A stretch of 64,000 nt of DNA, taken from NCBI RefSeq assembly GCF_037076525.1, contig NZ_AP029018.1, positions 620,001 to 684,000 of the forward strand, read 5' to 3'. Every line of letters starts with the position of its first letter. Within the stretch, counting starts at the first letter, position 1. A program made the position numbers and the translations under genes. Source of the DNA: Selenomonas sp. TAMA-11512. GTDB lineage: Bacteria; Bacillota; Negativicutes; Selenomonadales; Selenomonadaceae. Below are positions 17,162-26,719 of the stretch, in pieces. The notes beneath the pieces are model-generated. The model saw only the letters and a list, made by a program, of their open reading frames with translations. It made no database searches and was not told the origin of the DNA.

Positions 17162-17527
17162 TTGAAAACGGACAAGTACACTGTGGAGTCGCTCCGCATA
17201 CAGTCGATCGAGGATGCCGCCGAGGCAATGCGAGCAATCGGGACGACGGATGTCGGGATACATATCATGCGGGAGAAAGCCGTTTTTGCGCCGATACGCG
17301 TGGAGGAGGTCAATACGAAGGCGGCGAATATTCTCAAGCAGACCTATCTCTCCAAGGGGGGAGAAGCGGCAGTCTCCAAGCATTCTGCCGACCTCAGCGA
17401 GGATACGACGGACGTGCTCATCTTCGCGACACTGGCGCAGCATCGTGCGTCGATACAGGTGCTTCGGCTACAGCCGTGGGGGCTTTCCGAGCTGGCTGAT
17501 CAGCTGCGGGACAGGCTCTCTTTATGA
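17162..17527 (+). CDS. Stand-alone dihydropteroate-synthase N-terminal-like domain
   Basis: 121 aa from TTG 17162, which follows AGGAAGGAGA; an in-frame upstream ATG lacks a site. The block AANILKQTYLSKGGEAAV, then TDVLIFATLAQHRASIQVL and LQPWGLSELA, matches my recollection of the N-terminal extension of clostridial-type FolP proteins. The catalytic TIM barrel (NVTPDSF motif) that normally follows is absent: the frame stops at 17527 and no such motif is seen downstream. folB follows with its own promoter, so folate context is retained. It may be a split FolP subunit or a relict. Assignment is from memory of the family, not a search. Confidence 0.62.
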   Translation: MKTDKYTVESLRIQSIEDAAEAMRAIGTTDVGIHIMREKAVFAPIRVEEVNTKAANILKQTYLSKGGEAAVSKHSADLSEDTTDVLIFATLAQHRASIQVLRLQPWGLSELADQLRDRLSL

Positions 17528-17537
17528 CGGGTAAGAA

Positions 17538-17565
17538 TTGACTTCCGGGATGAATTTGCTATAAT
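17538..17565 (+). promoter_or_regulatory. Sigma-70 promoter of folB
   Basis: TTGACT (17538-17543), 16-bp spacer, TATAAT (17560-17565) followed by further AT-rich sequence. It lies ~50 bp before folB. Confidence 0.75.
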
Positions 17566-17617
17566 ATATATAATGTAAATTATGTGAGTAAAGACTCGGA
17601 TATAAGGAGTGGCGCAC

Positions 17618-17977
17618 ATGGCAAAGGTCAGCATCAGGAATATGATATTCTACGGGTTTCAGGGCATTTATGAATACGAGCGCGAGCAGGGCTCGAAGCT
17701 GTCTGTCGATGTGGAGATGATCACGAAGGATGATGTCGCCTCGAATACGGACAATCCGGATGATACCGTCAGCTATGCGGTCCTTTATCCCATCATCAAG
17801 GATGCGGTAGAGGAGAGCAAGTGCAATCTTTTGGCCTACATGGCCGGACAGGTTGGAGATGAGATCCTGCGGAGCACGGATCGCATCTCGGAGGTCACGG
17901 TGCGGATCCGCAAGGACGCTGTCCCTATTCCGGGACCGCTCGATTGCGTTGAGGTCGAGGTTACAAGACGCGCATAA
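17618..17977 (+). CDS. folB: Dihydroneopterin aldolase
   Basis: 119 aa from ATG 17618, chosen for the ATAAGGAG spacing; a GTG at 17609 is in the same frame. FYGFQGIYEYEREQG near the N-terminus and the C-terminal VRIRKDAVPIPGPLDCVEVE are typical of FolB. It converts dihydroneopterin to hydroxymethyl-dihydropterin in folate synthesis. The other fol genes are not in the window except the FolP-N-like ORF upstream. A good terminator follows. Confidence 0.93.
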   Translation: MAKVSIRNMIFYGFQGIYEYEREQGSKLSVDVEMITKDDVASNTDNPDDTVSYAVLYPIIKDAVEESKCNLLAYMAGQVGDEILRSTDRISEVTVRIRKDAVPIPGPLDCVEVEVTRRA

Positions 17978-17982
17978 TACAG

Positions 17983-18019
17983 ACTGTCGCTTTATGGCTT
18001 TCATAGAGCGGCAGTTTTT
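17983..18019 (+). terminator. Rho-independent terminator after folB
   Basis: 14-bp stem (ACTGTCGCTTTATG with CATAGAGCGGCAGT, two G-U pairs), a 5-nt loop and a T5 run. Confidence 0.85.
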
Positions 18020-18032
18020 AATTGGAAAAAAG

Positions 18033-18061
18033 TTGCAATGTAAAAAATTTTTCTGTATATT
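18033..18061 (+). promoter_or_regulatory. Sigma-70 promoter of dprA-topA-trmFO-hslVU
   Basis: TTGCAA (18033-18038), 17-bp spacer, TATATT (18056-18061). It is directly after the folB terminator and ~35 bp before dprA. Confidence 0.65.
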
Positions 18062-18093
18062 TATCTGTATATTTGTATTGAAGGAAATGTACA

Positions 18094-19233
18094 TTGCGCA
18101 GGAAGGCCGGTGGAAGGATGCAGCGGACGGAAATATCAGCGGAGCGCTTCTATATGGCGGCTGTCTTGGAGACAGGCGGCATCGGCGCGGCGAGGATACA
18201 TGTGTTGAAACGATTGCTTCCGACAGCGGAGGCAATCTGGAAAGCCTCGCACAGTGAACTTCTCACAGCCGGCCTGACGGAAGATGCGGCGGAGAAGCTT
18301 ACAGCATTCAGAAGAGAGCATCCGGATCGACCGATGGAGCTTCAGGAGAGTGCCGGTGTTCTAGGAATCACTCTTCTCTCCCCGGAGGATGAGCTCTATC
18401 CGACGCTTTTGAAGGAAATCCACTTGCCGCCGCCGATCCTCTTCTGTCAAGGGGATGTATCTCTTCCGGCGCAGCCGGCGATCGCTGTTGTGGGGGCTAG
18501 AAAGGCAAGTCCTTACGGCAAGAGCGCGGCAGCAGAGCTGTCGCGTGATATTGCGGGGCAGGGTTTCACCATCGTCAGCGGCGGTGCGAGGGGCATTGAT
18601 TCCGCTGCGCATCAGGGGGCGCTTCTCCGGGGACGGACGATTGCCGTCCTGGGCTGCGGTGTGGATGTCGTTTATCCGCGGGAGAATGCGAAGCTCTTCG
18701 CTCAGATTCGAGAAGAGGGGCTTATCGTCTCGGAGTATACGCCCGGTACGCAGCCGCTGCCCGCCTTTTTCCCCATGCGCAATCGCATCATCGCGGGGCT
18801 GTCGAAAGGGACGGTCGTCGTCGAGGCGGCGAAGCGCAGCGGATCGCTCATCACCGCTGAACTGTCGCTCTCGGAGGGCCGGGATGTCTTTGCCGTCCCC
18901 GGGAGCATCTACAGCGAGACTTCGGCGGGGACGAATCACCTGATACAGCAGGGTGCAAAGCTCGTGACTACAGCGCGGGATGTCGTCGGAGAATACATGG
19001 AGCAGGAACCTCCGGCAAGCCGGAACCGGGAGGATGAAGTACCCGCGGGGCTGTCGACGGATGAAATACGGATTTATAAACTGCTCTCCAAGGATGTGTC
19101 GCTTTCGATGGATGAGATCATCTTTAAGACGCACGGCGACACGGCGAATGTCGCCTTCCTGCTTCTAGGGCTGCAGCTCAAGGGAGTTGTCGCCGAGACG
19201 GAGGCGCAGGGCTATTTGCGTGCCATCCGTTGA
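18094..19233 (+). CDS. dprA: DNA processing protein DprA/Smf
   Basis: 379 aa from TTG 18094 (GAAGGA upstream); an ATG at 18118 is an alternative. An N-terminal helix-hairpin-helix-like part is followed by the Rossmann-fold DprA core: AVVGARKASPYG, IVSGGARGIDSAAH, FPMRNRIIAGLS and VEAAKRSGSLITA. A C-terminal winged-helix (~320-379: EIRIYKLLSKD...) completes it. DprA loads RecA on single-stranded DNA taken up during natural transformation. The dprA-topA pairing is conserved in Firmicutes. Confidence 0.95.
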   Translation: MRRKAGGRMQRTEISAERFYMAAVLETGGIGAARIHVLKRLLPTAEAIWKASHSELLTAGLTEDAAEKLTAFRREHPDRPMELQESAGVLGITLLSPEDELYPTLLKEIHLPPPILFCQGDVSLPAQPAIAVVGARKASPYGKSAAAELSRDIAGQGFTIVSGGARGIDSAAHQGALLRGRTIAVLGCGVDVVYPRENAKLFAQIREEGLIVSEYTPGTQPLPAFFPMRNRIIAGLSKGTVVVEAAKRSGSLITAELSLSEGRDVFAVPGSIYSETSAGTNHLIQQGAKLVTTARDVVGEYMEQEPPASRNREDEVPAGLSTDEIRIYKLLSKDVSLSMDEIIFKTHGDTANVAFLLLGLQLKGVVAETEAQGYLRAIR

Positions 19234-19299
19234 CACGTGTTGTATAATGCTTTTTGAATGTGCTTTTCATATGTATCATAGATTGAAGGGGGATATCTG

Positions 19300-21753
19300 T
19301 TGCCTACAGCTGCAGTGAGTCCAAAGAAGAAAAATACAAACGCCGAAGCTGAGAAGACCGCGACAAAGAAGGCGGCCGCGAAAAAGACAGCAGCGAAGCG
19401 CGCAAGCGCATCCAAGTCGAAGGCGGTGCAAAAATCGCTTGTCATTGTGGAGTCTCCGGCAAAAGCCGCGACCATCGAAAAATATCTCGGGGATAAATTC
19501 ATGGTGCGCGCTTCCATGGGGCATCTCAGGGATTTGCCCAAGAGTCAGTTTGGCATCGATGTGGAGCATGATTTTGCGCCCAAGTATATCAATATTCGCG
19601 GCAAGGGCGACCTGATCAAGGCGCTCAAGAAGGACGCGAGCAAGGCAGCACGTGTCTATCTCGCTTCCGATCCGGACCGCGAGGGCGAGGCGATTGCATG
19701 GCATCTTGCGCATATCCTGGGGCTTGATCCCGAGACGGACTGCCGAATCGTCTTCAATGAGATTACAAAATCGGCTGTCCTGGCAGCCGTCAAGGAACCG
19801 CATCCCATCGATATGGATCGCGTGGACGCGCAGCAGACGCGCCGCATGCTCGACCGCATCGTCGGCTATCAGCTCAGCCCGCTGCTCTGGAGAAAGGTGC
19901 GTAAGGGGCTCTCGGCAGGACGTGTCCAATCGGTTACGGTGCGGCTCATCTGTGACCGCGAGAAGGAGATACAGGCATTTCACTCGGAGGAGTATTGGAC
20001 GGTCGGCGTCAAGGCAAAGAAGGGAAAATCCCTTGCCTTTACGGCTGAGGTGCGTGAGGTTGACGGCAGGAAGCTCGCTCTTTCCAATCAGAAGGAGACC
20101 GATGCTCTCGTTGCGGACTTCCAGAAGGAGCAGCTGATCGTTGCCGATGTCAAGAAGGGGCAGCGGCAGAGAAAGCCGTCGGCGCCGTTTACGACGAGCA
20201 GCATGCAGCAGGATGCCGCCCGCAAGCTGGGATTCACCTCGCGGAAGACGATGATGCTTGCCCAGCAGCTCTATGAGGGAATCGACATCGGCCGCAAGGG
20301 GCGCGTCGGTCTGATCACGTATATGCGTACGGATTCGACGCGCATTTCGAACCAGGCGCTTTCCGAGACCAGAGCGTATCTCTCCGAGACATTCGGCGCG
20401 GACTATGTGCCGAGCAAGCCCAACTTTTACGCGGCCGGCAAGAAAGCGCAGGACGCCCATGAAGGCATTCGCCCGACGAGCGTAGCCAATGTGCCGGAGG
20501 CGATGGAAAAGTACCTGACGAAAGATCAGTGGAAGCTCTACAGCTTGATCTGGCAGCGTTTTGTCGCCTGCCAGATGGCAAATGCCGTCTTTGATACGGT
20601 GAGCGCAGCGCTGAAGGCCGGCCGTTACGGATGCCGTGCTTCGGGGTCGACACTCAAATTCCCCGGGTTCCTGGCTGTCTATACGGATACTTCGAAGAAG
20701 GAAAAGGATGTCCGCATACCGGAGCTTACGGTCGGTGATGTACTGAGCGTGGAAAAACTCCTGCCGGAGCAGCACTTCACGGAACCGCCGCCGCGCTACA
20801 ACGAAGCATCTCTCGTCAAGACGCTTGAAGAGGATGAGATCGGCCGTCCGAGCACGTACGCGCCGATCATCGAGACAATTATCGCGCGCGGCTACGTCGT
20901 GCGCAAGGAGAAGCAGTTCCAGCCGACGGAGCTGGGATTCATGGTCAACGACATGCTCGAGGAATATTTCAAGGACATCGTCGATGTCAAGTTTACGGCC
21001 GATATGGAGCGCCGTCTCGATGATATTGCCGACGGGAAAACGCGGAAGGACGCGCTCCTGAAGGACTTCTACGCGCCGTTTGAAGAGACGCTCAAGCAAG
21101 CCGACTCTGCCATCGAACAGGTGGAGGCGCCCGTCGAGGTATCCGATGTCGTCTGTGAGAAATGCGGCCGCAACATGGTCGTGAAGCTCGGGCGTTTTGG
21201 GAAATTCCTGGCGTGCCCCGGCTTTCCCGACTGCCGCAATACGAAGCCCATCCTGAAGGAGACCGGGGCGCAGTGCCCGAAGTGCAGCAAGCAGATCGTC
21301 GAGCGCCGCTCGAAGCGGGGACGCACATTCTACGGCTGTGAGAGCTATCCGGACTGTGACTATATGACGTGGGATCAGCCGCTCAAGGAGCCTTGCAAAG
21401 AATGCGGCGCGCTGATGCTTGCGCATCGCTACCGCAATGGGCGCGTACTGCCCTATTGCAGCAATGAGGCCTGCAGGACGCGCGTCGATCACCCCATCAA
21501 CAGGGAAATCGAGAAGCAGCGCGCCAAGGAAGCAAAGGCCGCGGCGGCGGATACGGCTTCGGAGATGAAGCCGGAGAAGGCGGCGAAGACGGCTGCCAAG
21601 AAAACGGCGAAGACGACATCCGAGAAGGCGTCGAAGACCGCCGCAAAGAAGACATCAAAGACTGCAGCAAAAAAGACTGCCGCGAAGAAAACGACGAAGA
21701 CGACCGCTAAGAAGACATCTGTCAAGCGCAAGCCAAAGGGAGATAAGGCATGA
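19300..21753 (+). CDS. topA: DNA topoisomerase I with Lys/Ala-rich tails at both ends
   Basis: 817 aa, type IA topoisomerase that relaxes negative supercoils. Residues 1-~43 are a Lys/Ala/Thr-rich leader. The TOPRIM domain starts at [17 protein letters not shown], with [17 protein letters not shown] as the metal site. The catalytic tyrosine is Y341 ([11 protein letters not shown]). Three C-terminal zinc ribbons follow (CEKCG...C, CPKCS...C, CKECG...C). The last ~65 residues repeat AAKKT-like units, like histone H1 tails, and probably bind DNA non-specifically. TTG start with GAAGGGGGA upstream. The stop overlaps the trmFO ATG. Confidence 0.96.
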   Translation: MPTAAVSPKKKNTNAEAEKTATKKAAAKKTAAKRASASKSKAVQKSLVIVESPAKAATIEKYLGDKFMVRASMGHLRDLPKSQFGIDVEHDFAPKYINIRGKGDLIKALKKDASKAARVYLASDPDREGEAIAWHLAHILGLDPETDCRIVFNEITKSAVLAAVKEPHPIDMDRVDAQQTRRMLDRIVGYQLSPLLWRKVRKGLSAGRVQSVTVRLICDREKEIQAFHSEEYWTVGVKAKKGKSLAFTAEVREVDGRKLALSNQKETDALVADFQKEQLIVADVKKGQRQRKPSAPFTTSSMQQDAARKLGFTSRKTMMLAQQLYEGIDIGRKGRVGLITYMRTDSTRISNQALSETRAYLSETFGADYVPSKPNFYAAGKKAQDAHEGIRPTSVANVPEAMEKYLTKDQWKLYSLIWQRFVACQMANAVFDTVSAALKAGRYGCRASGSTLKFPGFLAVYTDTSKKEKDVRIPELTVGDVLSVEKLLPEQHFTEPPPRYNEASLVKTLEEDEIGRPSTYAPIIETIIARGYVVRKEKQFQPTELGFMVNDMLEEYFKDIVDVKFTADMERRLDDIADGKTRKDALLKDFYAPFEETLKQADSAIEQVEAPVEVSDVVCEKCGRNMVVKLGRFGKFLACPGFPDCRNTKPILKETGAQCPKCSKQIVERRSKRGRTFYGCESYPDCDYMTWDQPLKEPCKECGALMLAHRYRNGRVLPYCSNEACRTRVDHPINREIEKQRAKEAKAAAADTASEMKPEKAAKTAAKKTAKTTSEKASKTAAKKTSKTAAKKTAAKKTTKTTAKKTSVKRKPKGDKA

Positions 21754-23069
21754 TAGAGGCAAAGCGCGTCATCGTTGTCGGCGCCGGACTTGCCGGGTCG
21801 GAAGCCGCGTGGCAGGCAGCCGAGAGGGGCGCGCGGGTCACCCTGTACGAGATGCGTCCCGTGCGTGAGACACCGGCGCATAAGACGGCGGACTTTGCCG
21901 AGCTTGTGTGCAGCAACTCCCTTCGCGCGGATGGCCTTGCCAACGCGGTCGGCGTCCTGAAAGAGGAAATGCGGCGTCTCGGCTCGCTCATCATGGAAGC
22001 GGCGGGCGCAACCGCCGTCCCCGCCGGAGGAGCGCTCGCCGTCGATCGCGTCGGATTCTCCCGCTATATCACCGAGCGCGTCGAGAGCCATCCGCGTATC
22101 ACCGTGATCCGCGAGGAAGTGTTGGAGGTGCCGGACCGCGCGGATGCTGTGACGATCATCGCAAGCGGTCCTCTGACCGACGGTGCGCTGGGCGCCTCGA
22201 TACAGGCGTATACGGGCGACGATGCCTTTTACTTCTACGACGCGGCGGCGCCGATTGTCACGGCTGCATCCGTCGATATGACCAAGGCCTATCGGGCCGC
22301 CCGATACGGTAAGGGTGACGCGGACTACATCAACTGCCCGATGGAAAAGGACGAGTACCTCGCCTTTTACAAGGCGCTGACAAGCGCGGAAGTCGCCGAA
22401 GTGCACGCTTTTGAAAAGGAAATCTACTTTGAAGGGTGCATGCCTGTCGAAGTCTTGGCATCGCGCGGAGAGCGGACGCTCCTCTTCGGCCCCTTGAAGC
22501 CCGTGGGACTCGAGCATCCCGAGACGGGGAAGCGTCCCTATGCCGTTGTGCAGCTGCGCCGGGATGACGCGGCGGGGACGCTTTACAACATGGTCGGCTT
22601 CCAGACACATCTCAAGTGGGGCGAGCAAAAGCGCGTCTTTCAGCTCATTCCAGGACTTGAGAGTGCGGAGTTTGTCCGATACGGCGTCATGCACCGCAAT
22701 TCCTATATCAATTCCCCGCGGCTCCTGCGTCCGACGATGCAGCTGAAGGAGCACGGCAACATCTTCTTCGCGGGGCAGATGACCGGGGTCGAGGGATATG
22801 TGGAGTCGGCGGCGGCGGGCCTCATGGCTGGGCTCAACGCGGCGCGCACGGCGCAGGGGCAGGAGCCCGTCGTGTTTCCGCGGGAGACGGCGCACGGAGC
22901 CCTTGCGCACTACATCACCGAGGCGGACGGCAGGCACTTCCAGCCCATGAATGTCAACTTCGGCATTCTGCCGGAATTGGAAGATCGCATCCGCGATAAA
23001 AAGAGCAAGAAGGAAAAGCTTGCACAAAGAGCTCTGCAGAGTTTGGACATCTTTAAGGAGATACTGTAG
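21750..23069 (+). CDS. trmFO: Methylene-THF-tRNA-(uracil-54-C5)-methyltransferase
   Basis: 439 aa flavoprotein. The FAD-binding [19 protein letters not shown] is at residues 8-26. [32 protein letters not shown] and [20 protein letters not shown] are typical of TrmFO (Gid). It makes ribothymidine-54 in tRNA from methylene-tetrahydrofolate. It overlaps topA by 4 nt and precedes hslV by 2 nt. The xerC/codV gene that sits between trmFO and hslV in Bacillus is absent. Confidence 0.96.
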   Translation: MIEAKRVIVVGAGLAGSEAAWQAAERGARVTLYEMRPVRETPAHKTADFAELVCSNSLRADGLANAVGVLKEEMRRLGSLIMEAAGATAVPAGGALAVDRVGFSRYITERVESHPRITVIREEVLEVPDRADAVTIIASGPLTDGALGASIQAYTGDDAFYFYDAAAPIVTAASVDMTKAYRAARYGKGDADYINCPMEKDEYLAFYKALTSAEVAEVHAFEKEIYFEGCMPVEVLASRGERTLLFGPLKPVGLEHPETGKRPYAVVQLRRDDAAGTLYNMVGFQTHLKWGEQKRVFQLIPGLESAEFVRYGVMHRNSYINSPRLLRPTMQLKEHGNIFFAGQMTGVEGYVESAAAGLMAGLNAARTAQGQEPVVFPRETAHGALAHYITEADGRHFQPMNVNFGILPELEDRIRDKKSKKEKLAQRALQSLDIFKEIL

Positions 23070-23071
23070 AT

Positions 23072-23623
23072 ATGAGCGAAAAACCGGAATTTCACGCAAC
23101 GACGATTGTTGCCGTACAGAGAAACGGACAGACCGCCATCGCCGGCGACGGACAAGTCACCTTCGGGCAGTCCGCCGTCATGAAGGCAACGGCACGCAAG
23201 GTGCGGCGGCTTTACCATGACAAGGTGGTCGCGGGCTTCGCGGGCTCTGTTGCCGATGCCTTTACGCTCTTTGAGAAGTTTGAGGCAAAGCTTGAAGAGC
23301 ACGGCGGTCAGCTCACGAGAGCGGCCGTTGAGCTTGCGAAGGAATGGCGAACGGACCGCATACTCCGCAAGCTGGAGGCACTCCTCCTGGTGGCGGACAG
23401 GGATCAGATCCTCATGATTTCCGGCAACGGCGAAGTCATCGAGCCGGACGGTCACGTCGCGGCGATCGGCTCCGGCGGCTTCTATGCGCTGGCGGCGGCC
23501 CGCGCGCTCCACGCGCACGCGGGGGACATGACGGCAGCGGATATGGCGAAGGAAGCGCTCGATATCGCTGCAGACATCTGCGTCTACACGAATCACAACA
23601 TCCACATAGAAACCATCGACTGA
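23072..23623 (+). CDS. hslV: ATP-dependent protease proteolytic subunit HslV (ClpQ)
   Basis: 183 aa. After a short propeptide, [20 protein letters not shown] gives the N-terminal catalytic threonine of the proteasome-like family. [15 protein letters not shown] and [15 protein letters not shown] are also characteristic. Bacillus ClpQ uses serine; this protein keeps threonine. It forms double hexameric rings with HslU, encoded immediately downstream. Confidence 0.97.
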   Translation: MSEKPEFHATTIVAVQRNGQTAIAGDGQVTFGQSAVMKATARKVRRLYHDKVVAGFAGSVADAFTLFEKFEAKLEEHGGQLTRAAVELAKEWRTDRILRKLEALLLVADRDQILMISGNGEVIEPDGHVAAIGSGGFYALAAARALHAHAGDMTAADMAKEALDIAADICVYTNHNIHIETID

Positions 23624-23635
23624 GGAGGGGCAGGA

Positions 23636-25024
23636 TTGAACTTGAATACAGAAACACCGCGCGAGATAGTTGCGGCTCTCGATACCTATATCGTCGGGCA
23701 GAAAAAGGCAAAGCGCTCGGTCGCCGTCGCGCTGCGCAACCGCTGGCGTAGCCGCCGCCTGGAAGGGGCGATGCAGGAAGAGGTGATTCCGAAGAACATC
23801 CTGATGATTGGTGCGACGGGTGTCGGCAAGACCGAGATTGCCCGCCGCCTCGCGAAGCTCGTCCACGCTCCGTTTATCAAAGTCGAGGCGACGAAGTTCA
23901 CGGAGGTCGGCTATGTCGGCCGCGATGTCGAGTCCATGGTGCGCGATCTCGCCGAGACGGCCGTCCGCATGGTGCGTCAGAAAAAGCTCGCAGATGTGGC
24001 GGAGGAGGCTGTCGCCGCCGCCGAAGAGCGGCTCGTCGACGTCTTTGTCCCGCAGCCGAAGAAGAGCCGGAATCCGATCGGACAATTCTTCTCCGGCGGC
24101 GACGATGAAGAGGAAGACAAAGAAGAGGACAAAGAACCGAAGTACGCCGCCGGCCGTGAGTGGATGAAGAAGCGCCTCGCCAAGGGCGAAATGGAAAAGG
24201 AAATCATCGAGATCGAGACGGAGGATACCGGCAAGCCCATGGGCGGCATCTTCGCGGGCTCGTCGCTTGAGGGAATGGGCGATAACCTGCAGGACATGGT
24301 GTCCAACCTCATGCCGAAAAAAAAGAAGAAGCGGAAAGTGACCGTCGCCGTCGCGCGCAAGCTCTTCCAGCAGGAGGAAGCCGCCAAGCTCGTCGATATG
24401 GAAGAGGTGCAGGAGGAGGCGATTCGCGCGGCCGAGAGGAGCGGCATCATCTTCCTCGATGAGATCGACAAGATCGCCGTCAAGGGCGAGGGCAGAGGCC
24501 CGGATGTCTCCCGTGAGGGCGTGCAGCGTGACATTCTGCCGATTGTCGAGGGCTCGACCGTCATGACGAAGTACGGACAGGTCAAGACGGACCATATCCT
24601 CTTCATTGCCGCGGGCGCGTTCCACACGGCGAAGCCTTCGGATCTGATTCCCGAGCTGCAGGGACGCTTCCCGATCCGCGTCGAGCTCGAGTCCCTGACG
24701 GAAGCCGATTTCAAGCGCATCCTGACAGAGCCGAAAAACGCTCTGACGAAGCAGTATCAGGCGCTTCTCGCGACGGAGGGCGTGCAGCTCACCTTTTCCG
24801 AGGACGCGATCGATCGATTGGCCGCGCTGGCTGCCGAGGTCAATGCCTCGACGGAGAACATCGGCGCGCGTCGGCTCCACACGATTCTGGAAAAACTGCT
24901 GGAGGAGCTCTCGTTTGATGCGCCGGATCTGGAGGAAAAGAGCGTTACTGTCGATGCCGCTTACGTCGATGAGCATCTTGCCGAACTCGTCAAGAATCGC
25001 GACTTGAGTCAGTATATCCTGTGA
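23636..25024 (+). CDS. hslU: HslU (ClpY) AAA+ unfoldase
   Basis: 462 aa. It starts at TTG 23636 after [25 protein letters not shown] is the typical N-terminus, the Walker A is GATGVGKTE (59-67), the intermediate I domain follows (~110-240), the Walker B is [10 protein letters not shown], and the C-terminus ends in NRDLSQYIL for docking into HslV. It unfolds proteins for HslV. It is the last gene of the run and a terminator follows. In Bacillus codY comes next; here codY is 12 kb away. Confidence 0.97.
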   Translation: MNLNTETPREIVAALDTYIVGQKKAKRSVAVALRNRWRSRRLEGAMQEEVIPKNILMIGATGVGKTEIARRLAKLVHAPFIKVEATKFTEVGYVGRDVESMVRDLAETAVRMVRQKKLADVAEEAVAAAEERLVDVFVPQPKKSRNPIGQFFSGGDDEEEDKEEDKEPKYAAGREWMKKRLAKGEMEKEIIEIETEDTGKPMGGIFAGSSLEGMGDNLQDMVSNLMPKKKKKRKVTVAVARKLFQQEEAAKLVDMEEVQEEAIRAAERSGIIFLDEIDKIAVKGEGRGPDVSREGVQRDILPIVEGSTVMTKYGQVKTDHILFIAAGAFHTAKPSDLIPELQGRFPIRVELESLTEADFKRILTEPKNALTKQYQALLATEGVQLTFSEDAIDRLAALAAEVNASTENIGARRLHTILEKLLEELSFDAPDLEEKSVTVDAAYVDEHLAELVKNRDLSQYIL

Positions 25025-25041
25025 GAAACTCTATGGAAACG

Positions 25042-25080
25042 GGGGCTGTCAGGCGAAGAGATTCGTTTCGCAGCCCCTTT
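25042..25080 (+). terminator. Rho-independent terminator after hslU
   Basis: GGGGCTG ... CAGCCCC stem with an inner CGAA/TTCG pairing, followed by TTT. Confidence 0.75.
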
Positions 25081-25127
25081 CGGATGGGCGGAAAACGCCG
25101 TTGAATACGGAGAGGATGGTGCTGTGA

Positions 25128-25796
25128 ATGAGGAAGACGAGTGCATTGCTCTGCAGCTTGTTTTTCCTGTGCGTCTGCTTCTTTGGATGCGCGTCAAAGG
25201 GCGAAGCGGCGCGCGAGGAGGGGGCTGTGCGGGCGGAGGACTTTGCGTTTCGGGGACTGGCTTTGGGCGCCCCGGAGAAAGACGCCGTCGAGCGCTTCGG
25301 TGAGCCGAGCTTTACGAAGGACGTATCGGTCTACGGCATACGCGTCAAATATCTTGTCTACGGCCGCGATTTTCAGATCGGCATCGCGGCGCGCACGGGA
25401 AATGTGGTCGATTTTTTGATTACCGATGAGAATTACGTGGCGCGTGACGGCGTGACACGAGGGGCGACGCGGTACAAGATCGTTCAAACGTACGGCTCTG
25501 TCAAGCGCGAGATGATCAACGGAAAGATCTGCTATATTTATCCGAATCCGGAAGAAAAGCGCCAGCGGTTCATCATTGAAGGAGATCCGGAGCAGGGCTA
25601 CCTGCGTTCTATGCGCATCACCGAGCTTCCCATATCCGTCGAGGAGGCCGACGCTTGGGCGGAGGAGGATGAGACATTCTTCGAGGACTCCCTGTTCGCG
25701 CCCAAGATGGATGAGAAGGATATCGGCGGCGGGGCCTCCGGCCAGGAGTCGGAGGTGCCGAAGCTCAAATGGGTCAGCAGGGGAAGTGCGAAATGA
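25128..25796 (+). CDS. Hypothetical lipoprotein
   Basis: 222 aa. The N-terminus is a lipoprotein signal (LLCSLFFLCVCFFGC, lipobox cysteine at ~21), so it should be lipid-anchored outside the cytoplasmic membrane. The domain that follows has DFAFRGLALGAPEKDAVERF and FGEPSF, reminiscent of small repeated SmpA/OmlA-like or PepSY-like folds, but no family can be named. The C-terminus is acidic and Gly-rich. It overlaps the yitT-like start by 4 nt, so the two are probably co-translated. Starts at ATG 25128 with a weak site. Confidence 0.72.
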   Translation: MRKTSALLCSLFFLCVCFFGCASKGEAAREEGAVRAEDFAFRGLALGAPEKDAVERFGEPSFTKDVSVYGIRVKYLVYGRDFQIGIAARTGNVVDFLITDENYVARDGVTRGATRYKIVQTYGSVKREMINGKICYIYPNPEEKRQRFIIEGDPEQGYLRSMRITELPISVEEADAWAEEDETFFEDSLFAPKMDEKDIGGGASGQESEVPKLKWVSRGSAK

Positions 25797-26716
25797 TACA
25801 CATATCGGATCTGCTCTCCATACGCGGCCGCATGCTCAGATACCTCGGCATATTGGTGAGCTGCCTGATCGCGAGCGCATCCATCAATCTCTTCATCGTG
25901 CCGGCGCATCTCCTGTCGGGCGGCGCCTCGGGCATCTCCATGATCCTCTACTACTTGACGGGCTTTCCGATCGGTCTCGGTATGTTTATCCTGAACATTC
26001 CGCTCGTCATCGCCGCCTATCGCCACTTGGGACGATCGTATACGCTGGATATCACCTACGGCATGGTGATGTACTCCATATGCCTCGACGCGCTGCACTT
26101 TCTTTCGAGCTATGCGCCGCTTTCCGAAGATATCATGCTTTCCGCGATTGTCGGGGGCGCGTTCAACGGCATCGGCTTCGGCCTGCTGTTTCGCTTCGGC
26201 GGCAGCTCGGGCGGTCTCGACATCGTGGCGGCAATCGTCAAAAAGTATTGGTCCTTCAACATGGGGAGCGTCATCTTCGCGTTCAACTGCGTGATCATGG
26301 CGGCTGCAGGCTCGCTCTTCGGCGTGCAGATGGCATTCTACACGCTGCTTTCAATGTTTACGAATTCCACCGTCACGGATAAGGTCGTTGCGGGCTTCAA
26401 TCGACGCAAGGTACTGCTCGTCATCTCGGAGCACGTCCAGCAGGTCGCGGAGGGGATCATCCTCGAGGTCGGCCGAGGCGTCACGTTCCTCCACGGGCAG
26501 GGCGCTTTTACGCGTCGTGAGCGCGACGTGCTCTTCGTCGTCTGTTCCCTGACGCAGATCAGCAAGATCAAGATGATCGCGGAAAATGTGGATGAGAATG
26601 CCTTTATGATCGTGCTGTCCGCCAATGAGGTCATGGGGCGGGGCTTCTCGCTGCCGAGTCTCCACTTCAAGGCGATGCTCAAGGAGCGGAACGATCCCGC
26701 CGGGAAGAATGAATAA
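25793..26716 (+). CDS. YitT family integral membrane protein
   Basis: 307 aa from ATG 25793 (AGGGGAAG upstream, overlapping the lipoprotein stop). Five or so membrane helices span ~10-190, with the YitT motifs VPAHLLSGGASGISMILYY and GGSSGGLDIVAA. The C-terminal ~85 residues are the soluble DUF2179 domain. The function of this family is not settled. The last 8 codons lie in a 26-bp sequence repeated on the far side of the adjacent insertion sequence, which preserved the reading frame end. Confidence 0.9.
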   Translation: MIHISDLLSIRGRMLRYLGILVSCLIASASINLFIVPAHLLSGGASGISMILYYLTGFPIGLGMFILNIPLVIAAYRHLGRSYTLDITYGMVMYSICLDALHFLSSYAPLSEDIMLSAIVGGAFNGIGFGLLFRFGGSSGGLDIVAAIVKKYWSFNMGSVIFAFNCVIMAAAGSLFGVQMAFYTLLSMFTNSTVTDKVVAGFNRRKVLLVISEHVQQVAEGIILEVGRGVTFLHGQGAFTRRERDVLFVVCSLTQISKIKMIAENVDENAFMIVLSANEVMGRGFSLPSLHFKAMLKERNDPAGKNE

Positions 26717-26719
26717 TCG
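26694..26719 (+). repeat. 26-bp direct repeat, left flank of IS481-type element
   Basis: Identical to 27878-27903. It begins ATCCCGCCGGGAAG and contains the last codons and stop of the yitT-like gene. Interpreted as the target-site duplication of the insertion sequence between them. Confidence 0.88.

Noticed and set aside
17538-17977. Idea that the FolP-N-like ORF is a frameshifted full folP
   Set aside because: The downstream DNA encodes a promoter and folB, and no NVTPDSF-type barrel sequence appears in any frame there, so a simple frameshift does not explain it.
19276-21492. Very long antisense ORF (738 codons) opposite topA
   Set aside because: A shadow of the GC-rich codon bias of topA; no ribosome site, no recognisable domain, and very rich in Arg and Leu. 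Similar antisense frames opposite hslU, pyrG, fliK and the trmK-nif3 fusion were rejected for the same reason.
21534-21750. Possible tandem DNA repeat at the 3' end of topA
   Set aside because: The repetition is at the protein level (AAKKT-like units); the codons vary, so it is not a recent DNA repeat.
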